Source of the DNA: Cerasicoccus sp. TK19100
GTDB taxonomy: Bacteria; Verrucomicrobiota; Verrucomicrobiia; Opitutales; Cerasicoccaceae
DNA: 64,000 bases
Direction of reading: 5' to 3'
Assembly: GCF_027257155.1 (NCBI RefSeq)
Contig: NZ_JAPWDU010000005.1
Coordinates: forward strand, 248,001 to 312,000
Shown here: positions 54,186-63,627 of the stretch, piece after piece
Numbering within the stretch: position 1 is the first letter of the stretch
How the letters are laid out: every line of letters begins with the position of its first letter
The notes under the pieces: generated by a model
The model's database searches: none
Seen by the model: the letters and a program-made list of their open reading frames with translations, nothing else
Told to the model about the DNA's origin: nothing
Made by a program: the position numbers and the translations under genes

Positions 54186-57100
54186 CTATTGGGCTAACTG
54201 GATCGTGCCCCACTGTTTGGGTTGATTGGCGAGACCATTGGCTTTCTGGCGTGGCCAATAAACTTCTCTCGGGCCATGCGGTCCCTTGACGTTCAGGTTT
54301 ATGTTTAGCCCGATTTGCTCGCCAACCTTTGGAGTGGTAGATCCCTGTATTTCATTCCAGGGAATGATGAACTCCATCGTGTAGCCGGTGTCCGTTTGAC
54401 TGGCGGACGATTGGTATAGGGCGATATCGTAGCGAGTTTCTTCAATTTCATTGGCGCGCTTCCATTGGCCTAGGAAGACGCTGTTACTCTCAGTCTGCGG
54501 GACTGCCCAGAATTGATGATCTCCGGAACTGAAGCTGGACGCTTGCTTGTCGTTGTCGGTGTCAACGAAGAGCTCGAGAGAGTCCGACTGCCAAAACGTG
54601 CGTGGGCTTGCTCCGAGGGCCTTTGAGTCGTCGACATCGAAGGCGATCCAGAGTCCCTTATCGGTCCACCCCATCCAGATTTCAGTCTGGGCCTCGCCGT
54701 AGCTTGAGCCGACCATCCATTCGGGCAATTTATTCTTGGCAGGCCATTGGGATATATTGCCCCCAAAACCTTCATCGCTAGCTAGTTTGTGAACGGTGGC
54801 CATTGGCGGGACCAGAGCCTTCTGTGTAGTGAAACCCGAGTCTTCCAGAACGACGAGTGGTGGTGTCGTTAGTTCTGAATCAGCACTCCACTCAAGTTCT
54901 AGAGGCACCTCACGCTCTTCCAACGGCTGAAGGTTATCCACGACAACTTGTTGAGTGATCGCGCGCCATCCACGGGGGAGATCCAGTTTCAGGGTAGGGC
55001 TTGTCGCAACATTGCGCTGATTCGTGACCGTCGCGATAATCTCAACGGAACCTGATTTGTTGGGCATGCCACCAACGCTTAAGATATAAGGCTCTAGAAC
55101 GTGGGCATCGAGATATAGCCTGGTCAGTGATTCACCATTTTCGAGAATATCGACGCTGATCGGTACAATACCGCCCTTTGCATTCGTAGGAGTCTTAAAG
55201 GGAATTGTGACAGTCTGGTTTTGCCCAGGGGCTGAGCTAACGCTGTATTCTGCTTTTTCGCTCTTCCAGCCATCGGGCAGGTTGGGTTTGAGCGTCACTG
55301 TATTGCTTTGATCGCTTTGATTGTTAATGCGCACGACAATCTCCGTCTCTTGATTGGCAACCGTTGCCATAAACAAGTGTGAATCGATCGAGTAAGCCGT
55401 TTGCTTCATAATCTTTGATTCGGGCGACAATCCTACTGCGTAAACGGGAGAAATGCTCAGCGTAGCCTTCGTTCCTTTTAGTGGGTTTGCGTAGTGGTCG
55501 AATAGTGTTGCGTCTTTCCCGAAGTCAATTTCCAGGGGTTCGTCTCCCTGAGCGATGCGCCATGCGGCGGCAATGTATTGACCGTTTTCCTCGAACACAT
55601 AACCGAGTGTGCCGGGGCCTGCATTGAATCGGCCCACATAGTTTAAGCTTGGGAGCAAATGCGTCATGCCGGCCATCGCGCACAGGGAAGGCTTGGGCTC
55701 ACGGTTGGCAGTCATCAAACCGCATGCGTCAAAGAATTTCTCGGGCTTTGGTGAGTCGAAATGCCAAAACCAAAACGACTTATCAATGCCAGCCGCGGCA
55801 AACATCATGTATGCTCGTGCCAAGTAGGCTGCTTGTTGTTCTTCGGTCACGACTTGTCCGGCTGCGGTGTCCCAGCCAAATTCACTGATGAATACTTCGC
55901 GATCTTTGCCGTCGGAATGCGCCGCCGCCACAACGTCCCGTAGTTTATCGAAGAATAAGCCGGATTCACGGCCGAGGCTACCAGTGTTGAAATTTCGGAC
56001 GTTCACTTCCGGTGCATCGACACCGGCATAGTGGTGAACATTGACAACATCGATGTCTGCAAAAGAGCCATTTTGCACTGCTTGTCGCGCCAGGTCCGGG
56101 TGAATGCCGTAGCGCCCGTTCTCCACTGCCTTGAGTTCGCCAAATCCGAGAAGCTTCACGGCTTCGCCAAAGGTCTTATGATACCTTTCATAGTGGGCCC
56201 AGTTCATCTTTTTCTCAGCGTTACGCACATTTCGATCAAGGGAGTATTCGTTGTCCAATTCCCAATATTTGTATTGTGGAAAGCCTTCAAGGACCTCGGC
56301 CAAATGGGCAACCCAAGCGCGGTCTGGTGGAGGATTTCCTTGCACCTCGCCATCGACGATCTTCGGTCGTGGAATGGAGTGCGCGAGCACTGGCAACACC
56401 ATGACTCCTTCGTCTTTGTAAGTCTGGACAATGCCCGGGTAGCCCGGCCAGCCGCTGAAGTTGCGGTTATTCTTCTTTGCGCGTTCAAGCCAGTGAAAAT
56501 TAAAAACATAATCGCGAAACCAGACGATACCGGCGTTACGAAAAGGCGTAATGAAAAGCCCCTGCGCTCCATGGACATTCATGCCGTAGGGAGAGGCTAA
56601 TTTCTCAGCTTCGGTCAGGTCATGTGGCTTGGGTGCTTCAGCGAATATCAAGTATGCTTCGGCCGGTTCGAAGCCTTCGTTTTCGATAACCACTTCGGCT
56701 CGGTGCGGGCCGTAAGATTCTACGGGGGGTGTCCAGGTGAATTGCTCCGTCGCCTCCACTGTTTGCTTAAGCGTTTCCGTGAAAATGGTTTTTCCGGACG
56801 GGTCTGTTACCGAGACAGTCGCTTTGACTTGTGCCGGTTGCTCGCGCCAGTTGCGAATGTTGAGAATCAGCTCAGCATCAGTGCCCGCAAAAAAATGACC
56901 CGGCGCAGTGGAGCTGAAGCTTGCGGAGAACAGCGGTGTATCGGGTGCTTCCGTTCGCTTACTTTTGCCAGTAGGGTCTGGTTGCCAGTCAAGAAATTGA
57001 CCGGTTTGTGGATCGGTGCGGGAGAGGTCGGTTGTCACTTCGAGCCCACGCATACCGACTACGACATCCGTTTTTTCAGTGCGCGTGCCCCAGTTATGAA

Positions 57101-57566
57101 ACATGAAACTGTGAATCGAAACTGGTTGTGGAATAGTCTCTGGCACTGGAATCGTTACGGTTTGCCAGCTCTCGGATTCAAACTTTGGAAAGTCGATATT
57201 CTGCCACTCGCCGTAGGCATCTAGGAGGGTTAACTTCGCTCCCGCACCCGGGTTGCTCATGTTAACGCTCAACGTTACGTTTTTTAACTCACCGGGAATG
57301 GTTATTGGGTTTTTGTTTTCCATGCGGTGGTATTCAAACCCTTTGCCAGAGTAGGCGATTTGGACTTCCATGCCGGCATTATCCAATGGGACGTATTGAG
57401 CTGGAGCCCGGTTGTCCGCACTGGTCTTCCAGTCTTGCGGCGAGAATTGCGTGACGACCTTGGAACTGGTTTGTGCGTTGAGCTCGGTCGCAATGCCGAA
57501 GGCGATGGTACTAGCGAGTAGGGTACTCGTTAACAGTCGTCTTAGGGGGGAGTCTATGTTCATCAT
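54186..57566 (-). CDS. Large secreted clan-A glycoside hydrolase with CBM9-like C-terminal domain
   Basis: A 1126-residue secreted protein (signal LLTSTLLASTIAFGIATELNA; ATG at 57566 or the next codon). N-terminal beta domains (about 35-310) are followed by a TIM barrel starting YGMNVHGAQG (about 325-650). YWELDNEYS gives the probable acid/base E440, and VFISEFGWDT gives the probable nucleophile E562, a GH39/GH5-like clan-A pattern; I cannot name the family for certain. Next come an alpha-amylase-like beta domain, two NEW1/Ig-like domains with long beta repeats, and a CBM9-like domain (about 940-1126, with DSLELFVDTDNDKQA and YTMEFIIPWNEI). It is 20 bases from the CE1-like gene and in the same direction, so the two are likely co-transcribed. 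Confidence 0.75.
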   Translation of the reverse strand: MMNIDSPLRRLLTSTLLASTIAFGIATELNAQTSSKVVTQFSPQDWKTSADNRAPAQYVPLDNAGMEVQIAYSGKGFEYHRMENKNPITIPGELKNVTLSVNMSNPGAGAKLTLLDAYGEWQNIDFPKFESESWQTVTIPVPETIPQPVSIHSFMFHNWGTRTEKTDVVVGMRGLEVTTDLSRTDPQTGQFLDWQPDPTGKSKRTEAPDTPLFSASFSSTAPGHFFAGTDAELILNIRNWREQPAQVKATVSVTDPSGKTIFTETLKQTVEATEQFTWTPPVESYGPHRAEVVIENEGFEPAEAYLIFAEAPKPHDLTEAEKLASPYGMNVHGAQGLFITPFRNAGIVWFRDYVFNFHWLERAKKNNRNFSGWPGYPGIVQTYKDEGVMVLPVLAHSIPRPKIVDGEVQGNPPPDRAWVAHLAEVLEGFPQYKYWELDNEYSLDRNVRNAEKKMNWAHYERYHKTFGEAVKLLGFGELKAVENGRYGIHPDLARQAVQNGSFADIDVVNVHHYAGVDAPEVNVRNFNTGSLGRESGLFFDKLRDVVAAAHSDGKDREVFISEFGWDTAAGQVVTEEQQAAYLARAYMMFAAAGIDKSFWFWHFDSPKPEKFFDACGLMTANREPKPSLCAMAGMTHLLPSLNYVGRFNAGPGTLGYVFEENGQYIAAAWRIAQGDEPLEIDFGKDATLFDHYANPLKGTKATLSISPVYAVGLSPESKIMKQTAYSIDSHLFMATVANQETEIVVRINNQSDQSNTVTLKPNLPDGWKSEKAEYSVSSAPGQNQTVTIPFKTPTNAKGGIVPISVDILENGESLTRLYLDAHVLEPYILSVGGMPNKSGSVEIIATVTNQRNVATSPTLKLDLPRGWRAITQQVVVDNLQPLEEREVPLELEWSADSELTTPPLVVLEDSGFTTQKALVPPMATVHKLASDEGFGGNISQWPAKNKLPEWMVGSSYGEAQTEIWMGWTDKGLWIAFDVDDSKALGASPRTFWQSDSLELFVDTDNDKQASSFSSGDHQFWAVPQTESNSVFLGQWKRANEIEETRYDIALYQSSASQTDTGYTMEFIIPWNEIQGSTTPKVGEQIGLNINLNVKGPHGPREVYWPRQKANGLANQPKQWGTIQLAQ

Positions 57567-57586
57567 CTCTTGTCGATATATGCTTG

Positions 57587-60500
57587 TTAATTGAGCTCTT
57601 CGATTTGTAGTCGAATGAAAGTTTGTGCTGCGGATTCTATGCTTTGCTTGACGCGAACGGTGACCGTTTCGCTGTTGTCGCCATGTTCGATTGATGGAGG
57701 AATAAACTCCAGATGGTCTACACCGGTTACCCAGCTATTGGCGGTGAGGTCATGGCTAATGAGGACTGTATAAAGTAGGTTGTTTGCAGTGTAGCCTGAT
57801 TCGCTACTGCCGTTGCCGCCTTGTAAGCGACGATAGCTAAACTCTAGGTAGTGTGCGTTGCTGGAGTCCTGAATTGTGGAATAGGGTAGATTTACTGACG
57901 CGTTATCAGTTGGGTTGCTGGCCTGGGCATACTCGAGCAGATTTGGAATTCCGTCGTGATCTGGGTCGGAGGTAGGAGACTGTTCTGCGATGGGTCGATT
58001 CCCTAAATTAAGGGCAGCCCACTCGGTGAATGTATCAGGCGTCTCATTCACGCTAAACGGCTCTGTCTCATGCAGTGCTTCTACTTCTGCTACTGTCAGC
58101 GCACGGTTATAAATCCTGACCTCGTCTATCTGCCCCGCGAATGCAGAACCGTAGTTGGTGTTCAACGTGCCTATGGTGACGGGGCAGGTGAGCGATGGGA
58201 TCGATGTTGTGCTGATCGTGCTTTCGGCTACTTGAGAACCGTCGATGTAGAGCTTGAGGTTCTCGCTGGTTTGGGCTCCGTCGTATGTCATTACCAGGTG
58301 CTTCCACGTTCCAATTTCGTTGAGCGAATAGTTCGTGGTGAAGCGCTGGTTGCCGATGTCCAAGTTGATATATGAATTGGTATGAGTAAAAATGCTGAAG
58401 CATCGTTGGCTGGCGCTAAGGCCTTGGCGCTTTGATATCAGACCACGTGGTTGGGAGTCGGCTAAGGAAGGGCGAACCCACATGGAAACGCTCATCGCGC
58501 TGCTGCTATATTCTTCTTGATGAGGTGCTTCTACCCAATCGTCAGTGCCGTCCAAAGAAATAGAGTGGCCAGCAACGGCTTCGTCCGTTCGCGCGGTTTC
58601 TCCGGAAAGTATTGCATCATTAAATCCAGTTGAATCGAAGGCAGTCGAGCCGGCTTGCTCATCGAACTTCCATCGCGAGATGAGCCCAATGCTCAAGCTG
58701 CCTTCAAAGGCAGATGTCGTTGCAGTGGCGCTCACATCGTCTGACGTTCCTGCCGCGTTCTTGGCCTCTAGCCAGAAGGTGTAGCGAGTGTCGGGCGTCA
58801 AGCCGCTGATTAGCGTACTGCTTGAGTCGGTTGATAGCTGCTGGTTGGGCAGTGCTGGTTTTGCGTCGGTTGCCCAATAGAGATTGTAGCCGCTTTCATT
58901 GTCAGCGTTGTCTTGCCAGCTTAGAGATACACTGGTCGCGGTTGCGCCAGAGGCAGTGAAGTTGGTCGGGGCTATTGGGGTTGTTAGTATCTCGGTCCTT
59001 TGAGAGATACTGGTGGCAGAGGATTCGCCACCGGCATTGCTGGCCGAGACCCAGAAAAAATATTCAGTGTTTGGCAGTAAGCCTTCGGCAGTAAATGCGT
59101 TTTGGGCAAAGCCGACGGTTGCTTGCGGGGTCTCGGGTTGCGTATCGGTTGTGCTCCAGTAAATCTGATATTGATCGACCATCCCACTCGCGCCGCTCCA
59201 AGCCAGGCTGACGCCACCGGATGTCACATCCGCCACGACTAGACCTGAAGGAGGTGTCGGGGGATTTGGGGGATTGTATGCTTCGAGCACAACCATCTCA
59301 TAAACCTTTGCGCGGTGTTCATGCTCCGCGAGATCGGTGCGATTGGGATCGGTAACGTTCAGGCGAACGTAGCGCAGTGAGGTTGCGTCAAACTTATGTT
59401 GGCGGCTGAACTCGTAATTGTCTTCTACGTTGGCAAGTGGGAACCAATCGTTGCCATCGACACTCCCATAGATCGTATAGGCGGCGACGGTTTCATTGAG
59501 CGCATACCACGTGCCTGTGCTGTCGCCGACATAGTCAGCTTCAATCTCGAACCAACCATTCTCGCGGTTGTAGTCACGTTCATTGTGGATATCATAGGGG
59601 CCACCATCATAGGTACCGGTGTCTTTTAGATATATTTGATGCGCTGCAATGCTCCCAATTTTTGTGCGCCGGTTATGGTAAGGGGCGTGCACGCGAATGC
59701 GCCCAGCTGTCGGTGATGCTTCGATCGATGTGATACTCCCTTTGGGAGCGACAGGTTTGATGGAAGCGCTGGTCGACCAGGAAAAGCGTACAAAAACTTG
59801 ATCTACCATGAATGTCTCACCGAGGTCTAACTGCACCCACTTTTTTTCATAGTCGTCAGTGCTACTGGCCCAATAGGAGCCGGAACTATTCTTTACCCGA
59901 ATCGCTGGGTGAGGGGACTCCTCGTCGCCCGACGTCGCGATCGTAGCCGCACGATTACTCAAGTTAACTCGATCGGGCTTGCCGGGGCGTTGGCGTTTTT
60001 TAGTCAAAAACCATTCGTAAATATTTGGATCGTGGTAGGTGTGTCCGGTGTTGTATTGCCGCGACGAAGAGTGAGAATAGTTCGGGTACATCGTCACCAA
60101 GTGCTCGGCATCCGGGAAAAAAGAACGAAGCGTATTGTTGGCAGATAATACTCGCTCGGGCGTGTGCTCAGTGGGATCGCTCAGGCCACTCATTGACCAG
60201 ACGGCTACGTTGTCATCGGCAATCTTCGAGTGCCTGTTTGCAACCAGAGATCGACCGGCCACTATTGCCGCCGCAGCAAATCGATTCGGAGTGTTGGCAT
60301 CGCCGGTCAGCACATTCCATGTTCCTTGACCACCAAAGCTGAAGCCTGTCAGATAAACTCGGTCCGCATCAATGCGATACTCGCTGGAGATCTCGTCCAG
60401 GAGAGCCACAACGTCTTCGGCATTCCAGTCACCACGGCTTTTACGGATTTGCGGCGAGATGACGATGAAGTATTCCTCCTGGTCATCGACCGTGAATTTC

Positions 60501-60793
60501 ATCGAATGCCCGTTGCGCGTGTGATTGGGCGGGGTATTGCCGGCATTTTCAATGTGGTGCAGTTCGCTAGTCGTTCCGTAGGTGCCGTTTTCACAACGCT
60601 CACCATAGCCGTGGAGGTAGATGATGGCCGGAAATTCTCGGGTGGGCTCGTCGTGATAAACTTCGGGTAAGTGAAGCAGATAGGGCATGCCGCCATCGAC
60701 ATTTGACACGCGATACTGATTCACGGCCAATAGGGCAGAATTGCACGCAAAGATTGCAATCAGCAACAAAGGCGGTATGAGAAAGCGCTTCAA
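57587..60793 (-). CDS. CE1-like esterase with discoidin, FnIII and LamG domains, secreted
   Basis: A 1068-residue protein with a TTG start at 60793; no ATG or GTG precedes it before an in-frame stop, and the next ATG lies after the signal peptide (FLIPPLLLIAIFACNSALLA). AIIYLHGYGERC and GFSFGGQGTW (nucleophile S152) identify a CE1/PHB-depolymerase-type alpha/beta-hydrolase (about 30-270), as in feruloyl or acetyl esterases. Then follow an F5/8-type-C-like region (about 285-520), two fibronectin III domains (about 530-700), a LamG-like domain (about 710-890), and a SDPDHDGIPNLLEYA stretch with an RL-type end module. It should remove side groups from xylan-like polysaccharides. A palindrome at 60961 lies about 170 bases upstream. 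Confidence 0.78.
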   Translation of the reverse strand: MKRFLIPPLLLIAIFACNSALLAVNQYRVSNVDGGMPYLLHLPEVYHDEPTREFPAIIYLHGYGERCENGTYGTTSELHHIENAGNTPPNHTRNGHSMKFTVDDQEEYFIVISPQIRKSRGDWNAEDVVALLDEISSEYRIDADRVYLTGFSFGGQGTWNVLTGDANTPNRFAAAAIVAGRSLVANRHSKIADDNVAVWSMSGLSDPTEHTPERVLSANNTLRSFFPDAEHLVTMYPNYSHSSSRQYNTGHTYHDPNIYEWFLTKKRQRPGKPDRVNLSNRAATIATSGDEESPHPAIRVKNSSGSYWASSTDDYEKKWVQLDLGETFMVDQVFVRFSWSTSASIKPVAPKGSITSIEASPTAGRIRVHAPYHNRRTKIGSIAAHQIYLKDTGTYDGGPYDIHNERDYNRENGWFEIEADYVGDSTGTWYALNETVAAYTIYGSVDGNDWFPLANVEDNYEFSRQHKFDATSLRYVRLNVTDPNRTDLAEHEHRAKVYEMVVLEAYNPPNPPTPPSGLVVADVTSGGVSLAWSGASGMVDQYQIYWSTTDTQPETPQATVGFAQNAFTAEGLLPNTEYFFWVSASNAGGESSATSISQRTEILTTPIAPTNFTASGATATSVSLSWQDNADNESGYNLYWATDAKPALPNQQLSTDSSSTLISGLTPDTRYTFWLEAKNAAGTSDDVSATATTSAFEGSLSIGLISRWKFDEQAGSTAFDSTGFNDAILSGETARTDEAVAGHSISLDGTDDWVEAPHQEEYSSSAMSVSMWVRPSLADSQPRGLISKRQGLSASQRCFSIFTHTNSYINLDIGNQRFTTNYSLNEIGTWKHLVMTYDGAQTSENLKLYIDGSQVAESTISTTSIPSLTCPVTIGTLNTNYGSAFAGQIDEVRIYNRALTVAEVEALHETEPFSVNETPDTFTEWAALNLGNRPIAEQSPTSDPDHDGIPNLLEYAQASNPTDNASVNLPYSTIQDSSNAHYLEFSYRRLQGGNGSSESGYTANNLLYTVLISHDLTANSWVTGVDHLEFIPPSIEHGDNSETVTVRVKQSIESAAQTFIRLQIEELN

Positions 60794-61083
60794 GAGGTTA
60801 TTGGGACGAGGGTTTAAATCGAACTTATGCCTTGGGGCGGTGCAGTTATCCTATTCAATGCAGTTGGTCTTGCATTCTGCCCTAGTGGGTAAATCTACCG
60901 GGGGAATAGTTAATAAAGTTAACGATACACCTTGCCCTGGGTGGTCGCAAAGGGCTTTGCCATGCACCAGGTGCATGGATTGCGTCTAAGCACCTGGATT
61001 AGGCCTCATGGCGGGGTCGTTAGCGGGGATAGAGTAGGGGGTATAATCGGGCGAAGCGGAATGGATCGCTGCAACTGAATGGA
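60794..61083. other. Intergenic region with palindrome
   Basis: About 290 bases between the CE1-like gene and the end of the AraC-type gene. Apart from the palindrome at 60961-60977 I recognise nothing here. Confidence 0.4.
60961..60977. promoter_or_regulatory. Palindrome CATGCACC-A-GGTGCATG
   Basis: Perfect 8-base arms around one base, about 170 bases upstream of the CE1-like gene. It shares ATGCACC-W-GGTGCAT with 45433-45449. Confidence 0.55.
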
Positions 61084-61908
61084 CTAATTCTGAATCCGCA
61101 TGAGGTTGCTGCGGTAGCGGCGTGGGGTTGTATGCATATATTGACGAAAGCATTTGTGAAAGTAGCTGGAGCTCTCGAAGCCACAATCGAGCGCAATTTC
61201 TATCAGTGGTAAACGTGTTGTAGAGAGTAACAAGCAGGCGCGTTGAATACGTTCCTTGATGAGCCATTCTGTGGGGGTCATTCCGAGGTGATTCTGGAAA
61301 CTGCGGGCGACGTGTTCACGTGATCTCCCCATTATCTGATTCAGTAACGGGAGGCCTTTGGTCAGTACTTCACTGTCGATCGCCTTAGATAGCCCTTTGG
61401 CCATCCAGTCGGGCATGTCCGGTCGCTCATCGGAGTAAGTATGCCTAGAATTCAATAATCGGGAAATACTCAAGAGCAGCCATGCGGCATCTGAGCGTCC
61501 GCGCTGATTGGCGACACTTGAAGCTAGTTGCTGAAATTCGATAACCTGTTGTTGGTTGAGTGATTCAATCTGAATTGGGGTGCCCGTTAGCCAATGGTTG
61601 TGTTTAAAGTTGGCCAGGTCGAAAGTCGCCTCAAAAGTATTTCTTTCAATGGCGATGTTGAGAAAGACCAAGTTATTGTGGCCATCGATGGCGTGCGAGT
61701 GCTCTGGGCGAACAAAGTAGAGCACATGAGGTTGTAGATCTTCGCTTCCACAAGGGGTGTGTTGTTGTCCGTTTCCTTCCAGAACGAGAAAGCATTCGTA
61801 GAAATCATGCTGATGCATTGCAGGGCTATGCATTCGCTTGAGTTCAATGGTGGCAATATGGAGGCATTCGTTAGCTCGGCAAATATGGTGCCACAGGATC
61901 TTTTTCAT
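61084..61908 (-). CDS. AraC-family transcription regulator
   Basis: The start at 61908 (MKKILWHHI) gives 274 residues and leaves a 73-base divergent gap to the dioxygenase gene; an upstream start at 61983 would overlap that gene's start. The N-terminus is a cupin-like effector-binding domain (HDFYECFLVLEGNGQQHTP). The C-terminal 100 residues are a double helix-turn-helix: LPLLNQIMGRSREHVARSFQNHLGM and LPLIEIALDCGFESSSYFHKCFRQYMHTTPRRYR. It most likely activates the divergent dioxygenase/isomerase-like pair. The effector is unknown. Confidence 0.88.
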   Translation of the reverse strand: MKKILWHHICRANECLHIATIELKRMHSPAMHQHDFYECFLVLEGNGQQHTPCGSEDLQPHVLYFVRPEHSHAIDGHNNLVFLNIAIERNTFEATFDLANFKHNHWLTGTPIQIESLNQQQVIEFQQLASSVANQRGRSDAAWLLLSISRLLNSRHTYSDERPDMPDWMAKGLSKAIDSEVLTKGLPLLNQIMGRSREHVARSFQNHLGMTPTEWLIKERIQRACLLLSTTRLPLIEIALDCGFESSSYFHKCFRQYMHTTPRRYRSNLMRIQN

Positions 61909-61981
61909 AATATCACAATAGAGCACTAATTTGCTAATTGAAAGGACGATTCTCTCTGCCGGATTTGATATACTGATAGCC

Positions 61982-62800
61982 ATGATTACCTACTCTAACC
62001 CTCGCCTTACCTCCGAAGAGGTTGATCACTACAAGCGGGAGGGCTACGTCATTCCGAAACTCAAGGTCTTTTCGGATGAAAAGTTTTCCGCTCTATCGGC
62101 TTATTTTGATGATAAACTCGCTGACTGGCCGAAAGATGAACGCCCGGAGCAAATGGATACGCCGCATTTTGCTGACCCAAAGCTAAACGAGTGGGCGCTG
62201 GCTCCTGAAGTGGTTGACTTGGTTGAGCCGTTGCTCGGGCCAGATATCATTCTCTTTTCCACCCATTTTATTTGTAAGCCACAAGGGGATGGTCGGCGAG
62301 TGCCATGGCATGAAGACAGCGCATACTGGCGGCGTATGTTGAACCCGATGGAGGTCGCGACAGTTTGGTTGGCCATAGATCCCTCCACAGTGAAAAACGG
62401 GTGTATGTATGTAATACCGCAAACGCACAACACCGGACAAAAGGGTTTCTCGGAATATGAGGGCGTCGATACGAGTAAGAGCGTCTTTGATTCTGAAATC
62501 GTGAAGCGCCACCGAAAAGACGAGCTGGCTGTGCCATGCGAGTTGGAGCGTAATCAGTGCTCACTTCATGATGCACGGACACAACATGGCAGCCCACCAA
62601 ACACTTCTGATATGCGCCGATGTGGTTGGACGCTGCGATTCATCCCCGCAGCGACCAAGCTAAGCGAAGATTATCATGACCGGCACCTTATGTACCTTGC
62701 CCGAGGTAAGAATGTGCTGAACCAGCCTCTGGCCGATCCAACCAAGAGCTATTCGCACATTAATGAACTTCGTCGCAAGCTTGGCGTGAAGGCACACTGA
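61982..62800 (+). CDS. Phytanoyl-CoA dioxygenase-like (PhyH) oxygenase
   Basis: A non-haem Fe(II)/2-oxoglutarate-dependent dioxygenase-like protein of 272 residues; an upstream in-frame start at 61931 would overlap the AraC gene. VPWHEDSAYW provides the HxD motif (H110, D112) and ARTQHGS gives the distal H202; RF at about 219-220 can bind 2-oxoglutarate. PhyH proteins hydroxylate diverse small substrates. Its stop overlaps the next gene's start by one base (62798-62802), so the two form an operon. Function of the pair is unknown; catabolism of an unusual sugar or osmolyte is possible. Confidence 0.8.
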   Translation: MITYSNPRLTSEEVDHYKREGYVIPKLKVFSDEKFSALSAYFDDKLADWPKDERPEQMDTPHFADPKLNEWALAPEVVDLVEPLLGPDIILFSTHFICKPQGDGRRVPWHEDSAYWRRMLNPMEVATVWLAIDPSTVKNGCMYVIPQTHNTGQKGFSEYEGVDTSKSVFDSEIVKRHRKDELAVPCELERNQCSLHDARTQHGSPPNTSDMRRCGWTLRFIPAATKLSEDYHDRHLMYLARGKNVLNQPLADPTKSYSHINELRRKLGVKAH

Positions 62801-63627
62801 TGGATCTAATCTTCGCTAAATCCAAGTGGGAAATGTGGGATGCCCCCTTGGATGATTTCCTGCGGCGGGCGAAGGCGGATGCCTTTGATGCAGTGGAAAT
62901 TTTCTTGCCAGCCCAGCCAGAGTCAGCATCGGAAATCGCCCAGCAAGTGGCCGACGAAGGGTTGCTGTTGATCGCCCAGATAACAACTGAAGGAAACTCT
63001 GTTTCGGAACATTTGGATACATTACGCGAGCGTTTTTCCTTTGCGATTGAAACTAGCCCACTCTTCGTAAACAGCCATTCCGGATGTGACGTCTTTAGCT
63101 TCGATGAAAACTGCGAAATATTTCAACTTGCCAGTTCTTTGGCTGAGGAGGCTAATGTCTTAATTACGCATGAAACGCATCGTGGCCGCCCATTAAACAA
63201 TGGCCCGGAAACGAGACGCTACCTCGAAACCATCCCGCAGCTGAGGCTTAATGCGGATTTTTCACACTGGTTCTGCGTTCACGAGAGTGATTTGCGCAAT
63301 CAAGAAGAGAATGTTGAAATGGCAGTTCAGCGATCTTCGCACGTTCATGCGCGCGTCGGATTTTCAGAGGGGCCTCAGGTTCCAGACCCATTGTCTCCTT
63401 TGTATGCTGAGTGGACTGATCGACATGTTGAGCTTTGGAAAAGAATATTGCGTGCACGACATATGGCCGGCGATGCTTATATAACAATAACGCCGGAGTT
63501 TGGCCCGCCTCCGTATATGCCTGTTGAGCCTTTGTCTGGGCGGCCAATCGCCGATGCATGGGAAGTGAATGTAAGGTTTAAGGACTATTTGAAATCTGTA
63601 TTACGTGTCATCGATATTGTAGTATGA
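62800..63627 (+). CDS. Sugar-phosphate isomerase/epimerase-like TIM-barrel protein
   Basis: A 275-residue cytoplasmic protein with a fold like xylose isomerase-like TIM barrels (PF01261). It begins MDLIFAKSKWEMWDAPLDDFLRRAKADAFDAVEIF and has ITHETHRGRPLNNGPETRRYLE, NADFSHWFCVHE, HVHARVGFSEG and YITITPEFGPPPYMP, which supply the Glu/Asp/His metal ligands expected of the family. It starts inside the stop of the dioxygenase gene. Such enzymes isomerise or epimerise sugars and sugar acids; the substrate is unknown. Confidence 0.7.
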   Translation: MDLIFAKSKWEMWDAPLDDFLRRAKADAFDAVEIFLPAQPESASEIAQQVADEGLLLIAQITTEGNSVSEHLDTLRERFSFAIETSPLFVNSHSGCDVFSFDENCEIFQLASSLAEEANVLITHETHRGRPLNNGPETRRYLETIPQLRLNADFSHWFCVHESDLRNQEENVEMAVQRSSHVHARVGFSEGPQVPDPLSPLYAEWTDRHVELWKRILRARHMAGDAYITITPEFGPPPYMPVEPLSGRPIADAWEVNVRFKDYLKSVLRVIDIVV

